From positions 1 to 64,000 of the forward strand of contig DATCYW010000009.1 in NCBI GenBank assembly GCA_036526255.1: a stretch of DNA of 64,000 bases. The letters are read 5' to 3'. Position numbers and translations under genes: made by a program. Source of the DNA: Malonomonas sp036526255 (lineage in GTDB: Bacteria > Desulfobacterota > Desulfuromonadia > Desulfuromonadales > Geopsychrobacteraceae). Every line of letters starts with the position of its first letter. Within the stretch, counting starts at the first letter, position 1. Positions 1 to 7,426 of the stretch are shown here, one piece after another. The notes under the pieces are model-generated. The model saw only the letters and a program-made list of their open reading frames with translations. It had not been told where the DNA came from and did no database searches.

Positions 1-650
1 GAATAATTTAGATAATAATTTTCTCCATTAATTTTTTTAAAATTAAAACTGTTGAAATAATTATTAATTTTTTCTATGTACAATAATCTTTCTTTAACTA
101 TTTCAGAACCATATGCAATTAATTGATCTGTCCAACAGTCAACATCTCTAGAATCTTTTTTAAGGTATGAATTTCTCTGTTTTAGACATCTAACATATTT
201 TTTATAAACATAAATATAATCAAAATTTGAATAGAATATAGACCTATCCAGCAAATTCCTTCTAAATAATGGATAATTACTTAAATAATTAACTTCCTCA
301 GGATAAAAAATAACAACATTTAGTAAAGAGTAATACTTATTATACTCTGGTTTTTTTTTGTCTATTGTTAATATTTTGTTTTTTTTATCGTAACTACAAT
401 TAATAATATTATTAACTGATTGGTTATTAACTTCTATTTCTATAGTGGCCCTTGAAGAATTTTCTTTTATAGTTTCTTCGATATTTTGGGTACGAAAACT
501 TTTCAAAAAAGCAGCGGTATAAATTGCTTCAACTAAATTTGTTTTACCTTGCGCGTTATTTCCTACGAAAAAATTTAATTTAGGGCTAACTTTAAATTCA
601 GCACTTTCTATATTTCTAAAATTCCCAATTTTAATTTTTTTTATGACCAT
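1..650 (-). CDS. recF: RecF recombination/repair ATPase (partial, C-terminus outside window)
   Basis: About 216 N-terminal residues are present; the gene runs off the left edge. RecF binds gapped DNA and helps load RecA during gap repair. The start is the ATG at 648-650, giving MVIKKIKIGNFRNIESAEF, followed by a Walker A motif GNNAQGKTN near residue 35, as usual for RecF, and the family-typical stretch PLFRRNLLDRSIF. It lies 6 bases downstream of the dnaN stop and is surely co-transcribed with it. The shine-dalgarno is weak. The segment is extremely AT-rich (12 of 60 bases are G+C in 61-120), unlike the genes right of 3650. Confidence 0.93.
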   Translation of the reverse strand, partial: MVIKKIKIGNFRNIESAEFKVSPKLNFFVGNNAQGKTNLVEAIYTAAFLKSFRTQNIEETIKENSSRATIEIEVNNQSVNNIINCSYDKKNKILTIDKKKPEYNKYYSLLNVVIFYPEEVNYLSNYPLFRRNLLDRSIFYSNFDYIYVYKKYVRCLKQRNSYLKKDSRDVDCWTDQLIAYGSEIVKERLLYIEKINNYFNSFNFKKINGENYYLNY

Positions 651-656
651 TTTTTA

Positions 657-1763
657 CTAAAGACGCATTGGCATAATGACAGCTAAATAATCATTATCAT
701 TTTCTGGCTGCACTAACCCTGGTGAAATATTATCTTTTAAAATAAGTAAAACATTTTCTTTTTCTATAGTTTGAAGTATATCCAAAATATATCTAGCATT
801 AAATCCTATTGAAATGTCAGATCCAGAATAAATGATGTCTATTTCTTCTTTTGCATCTCCCAATTCTGGATTAGAAGAAGAGAGTGTCAGACAATCTTTT
901 GTTAAATTAACTTTTATACCTTTTGATTTTTCACTGGAAAGAACAGATATTCTCCGTAAAGAGTGTAAGAATATATCCTTATTTATTAATGCAGAATTGT
1001 TACCTTTTTCTGGGATAACTCTTTTGTAGTCTGGAAAATCTCCATCAACCATCCTCATTATAAGGGTGGTTGAATCATTGCTTACAGAAAAATTATTATC
1101 TGAAATACCAATGTTTATAGTATCAATTGTATTTTCCATTAATTTCTTGATTTCGTTTATACCTTTTTTAGGTAGAATAAATCCTTCTTCAAACTTATCG
1201 TTTAAATTTTTGTCGATATTTCTTTCTATTTTAGAAAGTCTATGACCATCAGTCGATACAAACGAAATACAATTTTTATTTTCAGATTTTATAAAAATAC
1301 CAGTTAAATTGAACTTAGTTTCATCACTGGAAACTGAGAAAATGGTCTTATCTATCATTTCTCCAATAATGCTTGTCTTAATTGAACTTGGGTTAGAAGT
1401 TACATCAGGAAATTTAGGGAACTCATCTGGAGATAAACCGACTAGATTAAAAATAGACTTACCACATGTTATTTCGACCCAAAAATTATTTTTTGAACTA
1501 AATTGAATGTCTTTATCTGGAAGTTCTTTTATTATTTCAAATAATTTTTTACCAGAAACTGTTATTTTTCCGTTTTTAACTACATCTGCAGGGTATTCTG
1601 ATCTTATACCCACTTCAAGATCAGTAGCTGTTATTTTTATTTTACCATCAATAGCTTCTATTAAAACATTAGCCAAAATAGGTATTGTATGTCTCTTTTC
1701 TATAATACCCTGGACTTTGTTTAATCCTTTTACAAAGATGTCTTTTCTTATGTGAAACTGCAT
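657..1763 (-). CDS. dnaN: DNA polymerase III beta sliding clamp
   Basis: Ring-forming processivity clamp of the replicative polymerase. The protein has the family length (368 residues from the chosen start) and clamp landmarks such as HTIPILANVLIEA, TDLEVGIRS, DGDFPDYKRVIP and the C-terminal VMPMRL. An in-frame ATG lies four codons upstream (1775), but it sits inside a GGAGG sequence that is ideally spaced for the ATG at 1763 (MQFHIRKDIF), so the internal ATG is chosen. It lies between dnaA and recF in the standard dnaA-dnaN-recF order. Codon use is strongly AT-biased (AAA, ATA, TTT), as in its two neighbours. Confidence 0.96.
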   Translation of the reverse strand: MQFHIRKDIFVKGLNKVQGIIEKRHTIPILANVLIEAIDGKIKITATDLEVGIRSEYPADVVKNGKITVSGKKLFEIIKELPDKDIQFSSKNNFWVEITCGKSIFNLVGLSPDEFPKFPDVTSNPSSIKTSIIGEMIDKTIFSVSSDETKFNLTGIFIKSENKNCISFVSTDGHRLSKIERNIDKNLNDKFEEGFILPKKGINEIKKLMENTIDTINIGISDNNFSVSNDSTTLIMRMVDGDFPDYKRVIPEKGNNSALINKDIFLHSLRRISVLSSEKSKGIKVNLTKDCLTLSSSNPELGDAKEEIDIIYSGSDISIGFNARYILDILQTIEKENVLLILKDNISPGLVQPENDNDYLAVIMPMRL

Positions 1764-1982
1764 TTTAACCTCCATAAACAGTGATTATATATTATTAGGT
1801 TTTAAATCTTTTTAGTAGTCTATATATAGGGCCTGTTAGTTTGTGAATTAACAGTTAAACATAAGAAAAATAAGGAAAAATAAGGAAAAAATTATGTTGA
1901 TAATTTTTTTAAAACTCTTATTTTTTGTTTAAAACTCAGGTATTTTAAATTTTCAACATTTTATCAATGTTTTTTAAACAGC
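1764..1982. other. dnaA-dnaN spacer, AT-rich candidate oriC element
   Basis: About 210 noncoding bases, very AT-rich. It holds a tandem 10-bp repeat at 1862-1890 (TAAGAAAAA, TAAGGAAAAA, TAAGGAAAAA), so its A-tracts recur once per helical turn and should bend the DNA. Next to it at 1895-1903 is TGTTGATAA, one mismatch from the DnaA box TGTGGATAA. A weaker box-like sequence TTTTCAACA lies at 1950-1958 (two mismatches), and TAGTAG, reminiscent of DnaA-trio motifs, lies near 1812. These features suit an unwinding region or an origin sub-domain, but box density is low, so the role is inferred. It also carries the dnaN leader and ribosome binding site. Confidence 0.45.
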
Positions 1983-3332
1983 TTATGGCTTTATGCTGTT
2001 AATCAATTTTTCTATCGTCGATTTAAGTTGAATGTCATCAGCCATGCTTTTTTCTATTTTTTTAATAGCGTGTATTACTGTTGAGTGATCTTTCCCACCA
2101 AATTTAGAGCCTATTTCTGGATAGGATGATGAAGTAAGTTTTCGGCAAACATACATTGCTATTTGCCTTGGAAGTACTAAAGTTTTTAAGCGTTTAGATG
2201 ATTTTAAATCCACTACTTTTAGTTGATAATAATTAGCTATAATTTTTTGGATATTATCGATAGTAATTTCTTTATTTTGTTCTACTATTATATCCTTAAG
2301 TATGTTTTTAGCCATATCAATATCTATGGCTGTCGAAGTGAGGCTCGAATAAGCACCAATTCTTATAAGATAACCTTCCAATTCACGAACATTGCTTGTA
2401 ACTGAACTCGCAAGAAAAAAAGAAACATCTTCAGGTATTATAATATTATTTTGATCAGCTTTCATTTTAAGAATAGCTTGTTTAGTTTCAGTATCAGGAG
2501 CCTGTATATCTGCAATTAAACCCCATTCGAATCTAGAACGAAGTCTTTCTTCTAATTCTGGCATTTCCTTAGGGAATTTATCTGATGTAACAACTATCTG
2601 TTTATGTGATTCATATAGAGCATTGAACGTATGGAAAAATTCCTCCTGGGTACTCTTTTTACCAGCAATAAATTGGATATCATCTATAAGTAGAACATCT
2701 ATTGATCTGAATTTATTTCTAAATTCATCCATTTTTGCATGTCTAAGTGAATTTATAAGTTCGTTGGTAAATTTCTCCGATGAGTAATAACCAATTTTTA
2801 AATTTTTGTTTTTATTTATTATTTCGTTACCTATTGCGTGAACAATATGGGTTTTTCCCAACCCGACACCCCCATAAATAAACAGCGGATTATAGGTGGT
2901 TGCTGGATTATTCGCAACCGCCATCGCGGCCGCATGGGCAAACTGATTAGATGGTCCCGAAACGAAACTTTCAAAAGTGTATTTTGGATTTATATTGCTT
3001 ATCGGTTCCGCTATTTGATTTTTAATTTTGATCGGTACGGATCTTAAATCTGGGTTAGTTTCTTTTATTTCTATTGGTTTTTTGCTGCTAGCAGAGGCAT
3101 TGACTATCAAATTTACTCTGTAGTTAACCGTGCCAATTTCTGACATGGTTTTTTCTATGGATTTCAGATAATTATCAGTCAACCAATCTTTAATAAATCT
3201 GTTGGGTACCTCCAAGGTCACAACATCTTTGTTTATATCGCTAAAGCTAATAGGCTTCAGCCAGGTTGAGAAGTTTTGCGGGCTAACTTCTCGTTTAAGT
3301 ATTTCTAAGGTTTCTTGCCATATTTTAAGCAT
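1983..3332 (-). CDS. dnaA: Chromosomal replication initiator DnaA
   Basis: Replication initiator: an AAA+ ATPase that binds DnaA boxes and opens the origin. Domain I begins IWQETLEILKREVSPQNFSTW. The AAA+ core has Walker A GGVGLGKTH and Walker B LLIDDIQF. Domain IV carries the signature GGKDHSTVIHA. A GTG start at 3350 would add six residues; the ATG at 3332 (MLKIWQETLE) is chosen because family members begin at about this point. Neither start has a clear Shine-Dalgarno sequence. The upstream GTG lies inside a DnaA-box-like sequence (AAATCCACA on the plus strand, 3343-3351), hinting at autoregulation. The gene is AT-rich, with a locally GC-richer patch at 2860-2960. Confidence 0.96.
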   Translation of the reverse strand: MLKIWQETLEILKREVSPQNFSTWLKPISFSDINKDVVTLEVPNRFIKDWLTDNYLKSIEKTMSEIGTVNYRVNLIVNASASSKKPIEIKETNPDLRSVPIKIKNQIAEPISNINPKYTFESFVSGPSNQFAHAAAMAVANNPATTYNPLFIYGGVGLGKTHIVHAIGNEIINKNKNLKIGYYSSEKFTNELINSLRHAKMDEFRNKFRSIDVLLIDDIQFIAGKKSTQEEFFHTFNALYESHKQIVVTSDKFPKEMPELEERLRSRFEWGLIADIQAPDTETKQAILKMKADQNNIIIPEDVSFFLASSVTSNVRELEGYLIRIGAYSSLTSTAIDIDMAKNILKDIIVEQNKEITIDNIQKIIANYYQLKVVDLKSSKRLKTLVLPRQIAMYVCRKLTSSSYPEIGSKFGGKDHSTVIHAIKKIEKSMADDIQLKSTIEKLINSIKP

Positions 3333-3350
3333 AGTCAAATACAAATCCAC

Positions 3351-3652
3351 AACTTATAAACAACTGTTTATATTTTATTTTTTGACGAAAAGTCCTTATT
3401 TTAGCGACTTTACAAGCGTGTTAAATTAACAGATGATTTTACAAAAAGCAAGAGATACACAGGTTAACGGGTTGGTCCGTTTAGGCTTATTGTTGAAGCT
3501 TTTTAGCACCGCTGTCTGGGTCGAGTAGACTGCTTGTGTTGTCTTCAAATCCGTATATTTTAAGAATAAATTACGATTATTCGTTGACTTGATTTCTGTT
3601 ATGTGATTAAACGTCTACTTTCGTCAGCACAAAATTTTGGAGGAATATCGAG
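3351..3652. other. dnaA/rpmH divergent intergenic region, possible oriC
   Basis: About 300 noncoding bases between the divergently transcribed dnaA and rpmH genes, the place where replication-related strand polarity flips. It should contain both promoters. Box-like sequences are sparse: TTATAAACA at 3354-3362 and AAATCCACA at 3343-3351 each differ from TTATCCACA at two positions. Base composition rises from AT-rich on the dnaA side to moderate on the rpmH side. An AGGAG-type ribosome binding site for rpmH lies just before 3645. No ORF worth reporting is present. Confidence 0.5.
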
Positions 3653-3805
3653 ATGTCGAAACGTACTTATCAGCCAAGCCGTATCAAGCGTAAAAGAACA
3701 CATGGTTTCCGTAAACGGATGCAGAGCAAAAATGGCAGCCAGGTCATCAGCCGTCGCCGTGCTCGCGGACGCAAATCTTTGTCGGTGTCCACTCCGCAGA
3801 AGTAA
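3653..3805 (+). CDS. rpmH: 50S ribosomal protein L34
   Basis: Fifty-residue, highly basic ribosomal protein beginning MSKRTYQPSRIKRKRTHGF and containing the invariant RRRARGRKSLS near its end. L34 is a structural protein of the large subunit. The ATG is preceded by GGAGG at about 3640. It is the first gene of the plus-strand operon leading away from the origin; rnpA follows after 5 bases, the nearly universal bacterial arrangement. Confidence 0.97.
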   Translation: MSKRTYQPSRIKRKRTHGFRKRMQSKNGSQVISRRRARGRKSLSVSTPQK

Positions 3806-3810
3806 CCCAA

Positions 3811-4140
3811 ATGGAACACGGACTTCCCAAATTTCGTCGATTGCGAAAAACTTGGGAGTATCAAAGAGTTTGGCAAATGGGGTGTAAGCAACATACACCC
3901 CATTTTATTCTTTTGAGTATGGTCAATTCAGCTGCCCAGCCGCGACTTGGTATGACAGTCAGTCGTAAAGTAGGTAATGCTGTGGAGCGTAACCGGGTAA
4001 AACGGCTCATCAGAGAGTTCTTCAGACAGAAATACCATCTCTTTTCGACGCCGGTTGATTTTTCCGTGATAGCCAAAAAAGGTGCTGCATCCTTATCAAT
4101 TAAGCAAGTGTTTGCTGAACTTGATCGGGCATTCGATTAA
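3811..4140 (+). CDS. rnpA: Ribonuclease P protein component
   Basis: Protein subunit of RNase P, which assists the catalytic RNA in maturing tRNA 5' ends. The 109-residue basic protein begins with a LPKFRRLRKTWEYQRVW segment and has the RNR signature RNRVKRLIREFFR at about residues 69-81. The length is normal for the family. It lies directly after rpmH and overlaps or abuts yidD, as in most bacteria. Confidence 0.95.
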   Translation: MEHGLPKFRRLRKTWEYQRVWQMGCKQHTPHFILLSMVNSAAQPRLGMTVSRKVGNAVERNRVKRLIREFFRQKYHLFSTPVDFSVIAKKGAASLSIKQVFAELDRAFD

Positions 4141-4153
4141 GGCGGTACGACAA

Positions 4154-4387
4154 GTGGTTGTTAAACCTTTCGTTCTATTTATTGATTTCTACCGCTACTG
4201 CATATCACCATTATTGCCCCGTTCTTGCCGTTTTTACCCTTCTTGCTCAACTTATGCACGCGAAGCTCTTTTGACTTTTGGCCTGTTTAAAGGTCTTTAT
4301 CTTACTTTGTTTAGACTTTTGAAGTGTCATCCCTTTCATCCGGGTGGGTTTGATCCCGTACCGGCCATAAATAAACAGGATAGTTAA
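4154..4387 (+). CDS. yidD: Membrane protein insertion efficiency factor YidD
   Basis: Small protein thought to help YidC-dependent membrane insertion. The diagnostic cysteine-rich stretch PRSCRFYPSCSTYAREAL and the C-terminal CHPFHPGGFDPVP are present. The reading frame is open upstream to 4082 inside rnpA; the GTG at 4154 is preferred because it places FYRYCISPL about a dozen residues from the N-terminus, as in the family. A TTG near 4121 is an alternative. It ends 1 base before yidC, implying translational coupling. Confidence 0.88.
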   Translation: MVVKPFVLFIDFYRYCISPLLPRSCRFYPSCSTYAREALLTFGLFKGLYLTLFRLLKCHPFHPGGFDPVPAINKQDS

Positions 4388-4388
4388 G

Positions 4389-6011
4389 ATGGAAAACAAT
4401 AACCGGACCATTATTGCAATTGCGCTCGTCATTCTTCTTTGGTCGGGTTACAGCATTTTCTTCTCGCCGCAACCACAACCGGTTACAAGCGCTCCCCAGT
4501 CCGCGGTGACAGAAAAGCAACTGGAGCAGACCGCGCCGGTCAGCGAGGGGGCCCAAAGTGTACAGCCCGTAACCCAGATGTCTGCCTACGTGCCGGTAGA
4601 TTACAAGGAGCGTTTGGTGACAGTGTCTTCCGCTCTTTTTGATATAAAAATATCTACGACCGGGGCGGTCGTTCGGGCCGTAACACTTAAAGAGTATAAA
4701 GAAACCAACGCCAAAGATTCTGCACCCTTTAAACTTCTCGAACTGTCGGATGGCAGGCTCGCGACTTTTAAATCAAGCGGTAGCGAGGGTCTTTCCATCC
4801 CGACAGATCTCCCGTATGTACTGTCGGAGAGTTCCGACAATATTTTTGTTGAGGGAGAGCAAAAGACCGTTAGTTTTTCAGCAACGAATGCAGCCGGTCT
4901 TACGATCGTAAAGAACTTTACGTTTTATGCTGATTCCTATCTGGTTGATGTCGATGTGCGACTGGTCAATACAGGTAATACAACCAGTAAGGGTCTGTTT
5001 AATTTATCACTGATATATCCATGGCTGAGTGGTGACGATGATGAGGGAATGCAGGATATGTACTCCTTCGTCGGACCGCTCTCTTTCGATGGAGAAGAGC
5101 TGCTTGAGGATAGCCCGGACGATCTGCAGAAATCCGCCAAGATTTATGGCAACGGCATAGTCTGGTCTGGTTTCGCCGGAAAATACTTTCTGGCAATTAT
5201 GAGTCCGCAGGATTCAGCAAAGCAGGTTCAAGTGCAGATGGGCGATGGTTTTGTTGAAAATCGTTTTGTTTCACCATTTATTACCCTAGAGCCCAATCAG
5301 GACATCTCTTTTAAATATACCGCCTTTTTGGGACCGAAGGATTACGACCTGTTATTGGCAGGAGGACACCAATTTGAGCAGGCCAAGGATTATGGCTTTT
5401 TCAGTGTTCTTGCGAAGCCGTTGATGCACGTTCTCAAGTTCTTTTATTCCTATATCGGGAACTATGGCTTCGCCATCATTCTGCTGACGGTCTGTATCAA
5501 GATCATTTTCTGGCCATTGACTCAGAAGAGCTACAAGTCGATGAAGGGGATGCAGAAGTTGCAGCCACAAATGCAGAAGATGCGCGAGAAGTACTCAAAT
5601 GACAAACAACGGCTGAACCAGGAAATGATGTCCTTTTACAAGGAGAACAAGGTTAATCCTTTGGGCGGATGTTTGCCAATGTTGATCCAGATCCCGGTGT
5701 TTTTTGCTTTATATCAGGTTCTTCTCGGTGCGATTGAATTGCGACACGCACCCTTTATTTTCTGGTTGACTGACTTGTCAATGAAAGACCCCTACTACAT
5801 CACCCCGATCATTATGGGCGGGACGATGTTTATTCAGCAAAAAATGACCCCCACCAACATGGATCCGACCCAGGCAAAAATCATGTTGATGATGCCGATT
5901 GTTTTTACCTTTTTGTTTTTAAATTTCCCTTCTGGCTTGGTTATTTACTGGATGGTGAACAACCTGCTGACAATTCTGCAACAATACCTTATCAAGCGTC
6001 AGCCTGACTGA
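4389..6011 (+). CDS. yidC: Membrane protein insertase YidC
   Basis: Inserts and folds inner-membrane proteins, alone or with SecYEG. The 540-residue Gram-negative form has an N-terminal membrane anchor (residues about 7-25), a large periplasmic beta-sandwich domain, and the conserved hydrophobic core with FAIILLTVCIKIIFWPLTQKS and, near the C-terminus, FNFPSGLVIYW-like LNFPSGLVIYWMVNN. It sits in the usual rpmH-rnpA-yidD-yidC series. The jag/khpB gene that commonly follows yidC is absent: mnmE begins only 20 bases downstream. Confidence 0.96.
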   Translation: MENNNRTIIAIALVILLWSGYSIFFSPQPQPVTSAPQSAVTEKQLEQTAPVSEGAQSVQPVTQMSAYVPVDYKERLVTVSSALFDIKISTTGAVVRAVTLKEYKETNAKDSAPFKLLELSDGRLATFKSSGSEGLSIPTDLPYVLSESSDNIFVEGEQKTVSFSATNAAGLTIVKNFTFYADSYLVDVDVRLVNTGNTTSKGLFNLSLIYPWLSGDDDEGMQDMYSFVGPLSFDGEELLEDSPDDLQKSAKIYGNGIVWSGFAGKYFLAIMSPQDSAKQVQVQMGDGFVENRFVSPFITLEPNQDISFKYTAFLGPKDYDLLLAGGHQFEQAKDYGFFSVLAKPLMHVLKFFYSYIGNYGFAIILLTVCIKIIFWPLTQKSYKSMKGMQKLQPQMQKMREKYSNDKQRLNQEMMSFYKENKVNPLGGCLPMLIQIPVFFALYQVLLGAIELRHAPFIFWLTDLSMKDPYYITPIIMGGTMFIQQKMTPTNMDPTQAKIMLMMPIVFTFLFLNFPSGLVIYWMVNNLLTILQQYLIKRQPD

Positions 6012-6031
6012 TTTTCAGGTGAGAAGTCTCG

Positions 6032-7393
6032 GTGATAACATCTGATACAATAATAGCTCCAGCAACTGCGCTAGGAGAAGGCGGCATTGCTGTGGTCCGG
6101 ATTTCCGGACCACAGTCGCTTTCAGCCCTGCAGAAATACTTCCGTCCCACATCCCGCACCAAAACATATCTCTCCCATCAGCTGTACCATGGCCTGTTGC
6201 TTGATGAACAAGGACAGCACGTAGATGAAGTGATGGCCGTGTATATGGCCGCGCCGCACACTTATACGCGTGACGATGTGGTTGAGATTCACTGTCATGG
6301 CAGCCAACAGGTGGTCAAGTCAATCCTGAACCTTTATCTGTGCTATGGCTTGCGTTTAGCGCAGGCGGGTGAATTCACCTATCGAGCTTTTGTGAACGGG
6401 CGTCTTGATTTGGGACAAGCTGAAGCGGTTGCGAGTTTGATCCATGCCAAGACCGATTCATCCCGCAAGCTTGCCCTCGCTCAGGTAGAGGGTCTTTTAA
6501 GTCGGACCCTTTTCGATGTAACCGAGAGTCTTCGGCACACACAGGTCCTACTCGAGGCGTGGATAGATTTCCCGGAAGAGGAACTACCCAAGGAGGACCT
6601 GCATCATATCCAGCAGGTCATGGCACAAGTCAGTAAGGAAATCGTAGAAATAACAGACACTTACAGCGCTGGTCGGGTTTTGTCCGAGGGCGCTTCCATT
6701 CTTCTGGTTGGACGGCCCAATGTTGGCAAGAGCTCATTGTTGAATGCTCTTCTTGGAGAAGAGCGGGCAATTGTTACTGATGTTCCGGGTACGACAAGGG
6801 ACCTCCTTGAGGAGGGAGTGACTATTTCCGGGGTACCGGTGCGACTGGTGGACAGCGCTGGCCTCAGAGAGTCGATGGATCCAGTCGAGGCTGAGGGGAT
6901 TCGTCGCGCCAAACAAAAGATTCAGCAGGCTGATCTTGTTTTGTTTTTGGTTGACGGTTCCAGTGAGGTTGGTGAGCAGGATCTTTATGCTTATGATGCC
7001 TGTCAACAGGCTCCTGCTTTTCTGGTTCGGACCAAGTTGGATTTACCCCAAATAGCAGACACCTCTTTTTGTCCCTACACCGAGTACCCAGTTTCTACTA
7101 AGGTAGGGCTCGGATTATCTGAACTTCGCTCAGCTATTGCCGAATTTTTGCTGGGTAGTTACCTGCCATCAAGTGAAACAGTTCTCTTGACTGAACAGCG
7201 TCATTACGATGCTTTGATTTCAGCTGGTCGCTGTCTTGCTAGATTTATTGAATCGCTGGCCCTGGGGCTGCCTTTGGAATTTTTGGTATTTGAGCTGCGC
7301 GAAGCCTTGCATTTGTTGGGGCAGATCTCGGGTGAAACAACAAGTGATGATGTGCTCGAGGGCATCTTTTCTAGTTTCTGTGTTGGTAAGTAG
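6032..7393 (+). CDS. mnmE: tRNA uridine-5-carboxymethylaminomethyl GTPase MnmE
   Basis: With MnmG it modifies wobble uridine 34 of certain tRNAs. The 453-residue protein starts at a GTG. It has the N-terminal folate-binding domain (GEGGIAVVRISG; DDVVEIHCHGS), a G domain with P-loop GRPNVGKSS at about residue 227 and DSAG switch II, and the C-terminal CVGK motif carrying the catalytic Cys. The guanine-specificity motif reads TKLD (in FLVRTKLDLP) instead of the usual NKxD, an unusual substitution. It ends just before a parS site; mnmG follows at once. Confidence 0.95.
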   Translation: MITSDTIIAPATALGEGGIAVVRISGPQSLSALQKYFRPTSRTKTYLSHQLYHGLLLDEQGQHVDEVMAVYMAAPHTYTRDDVVEIHCHGSQQVVKSILNLYLCYGLRLAQAGEFTYRAFVNGRLDLGQAEAVASLIHAKTDSSRKLALAQVEGLLSRTLFDVTESLRHTQVLLEAWIDFPEEELPKEDLHHIQQVMAQVSKEIVEITDTYSAGRVLSEGASILLVGRPNVGKSSLLNALLGEERAIVTDVPGTTRDLLEEGVTISGVPVRLVDSAGLRESMDPVEAEGIRRAKQKIQQADLVLFLVDGSSEVGEQDLYAYDACQQAPAFLVRTKLDLPQIADTSFCPYTEYPVSTKVGLGLSELRSAIAEFLLGSYLPSSETVLLTEQRHYDALISAGRCLARFIESLALGLPLEFLVFELREALHLLGQISGETTSDDVLEGIFSSFCVGK

Positions 7394-7394
7394 T

Positions 7395-7410
7395 TGTTCC
7401 ACGTGAAACA
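7395..7410. promoter_or_regulatory. parS centromere site (ParB binding)
   Basis: TGTTCCACGTGAAACA is a perfect match to the bacterial parS consensus (TGTTNCACGTGAAACA). It begins 2 bases after the mnmE stop and lies across the mnmE/mnmG junction. Proteins encoded by parA and parB start 2.6 kb downstream, and the predicted origin is about 4 kb upstream, a typical parS setting. ParB would load here and spread, and ParA would then move the origin region. No other perfect copy was noticed by eye in this window. Confidence 0.93.
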
Positions 7411-7426
7411 TTTTAGCGGGTATCAA

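Noticed and set aside
7394..7426. TTG start extending MnmG N-terminus
   Set aside because: The extension is the translated parS site and is not part of the conserved protein; the ATG at 7427 fits the family.
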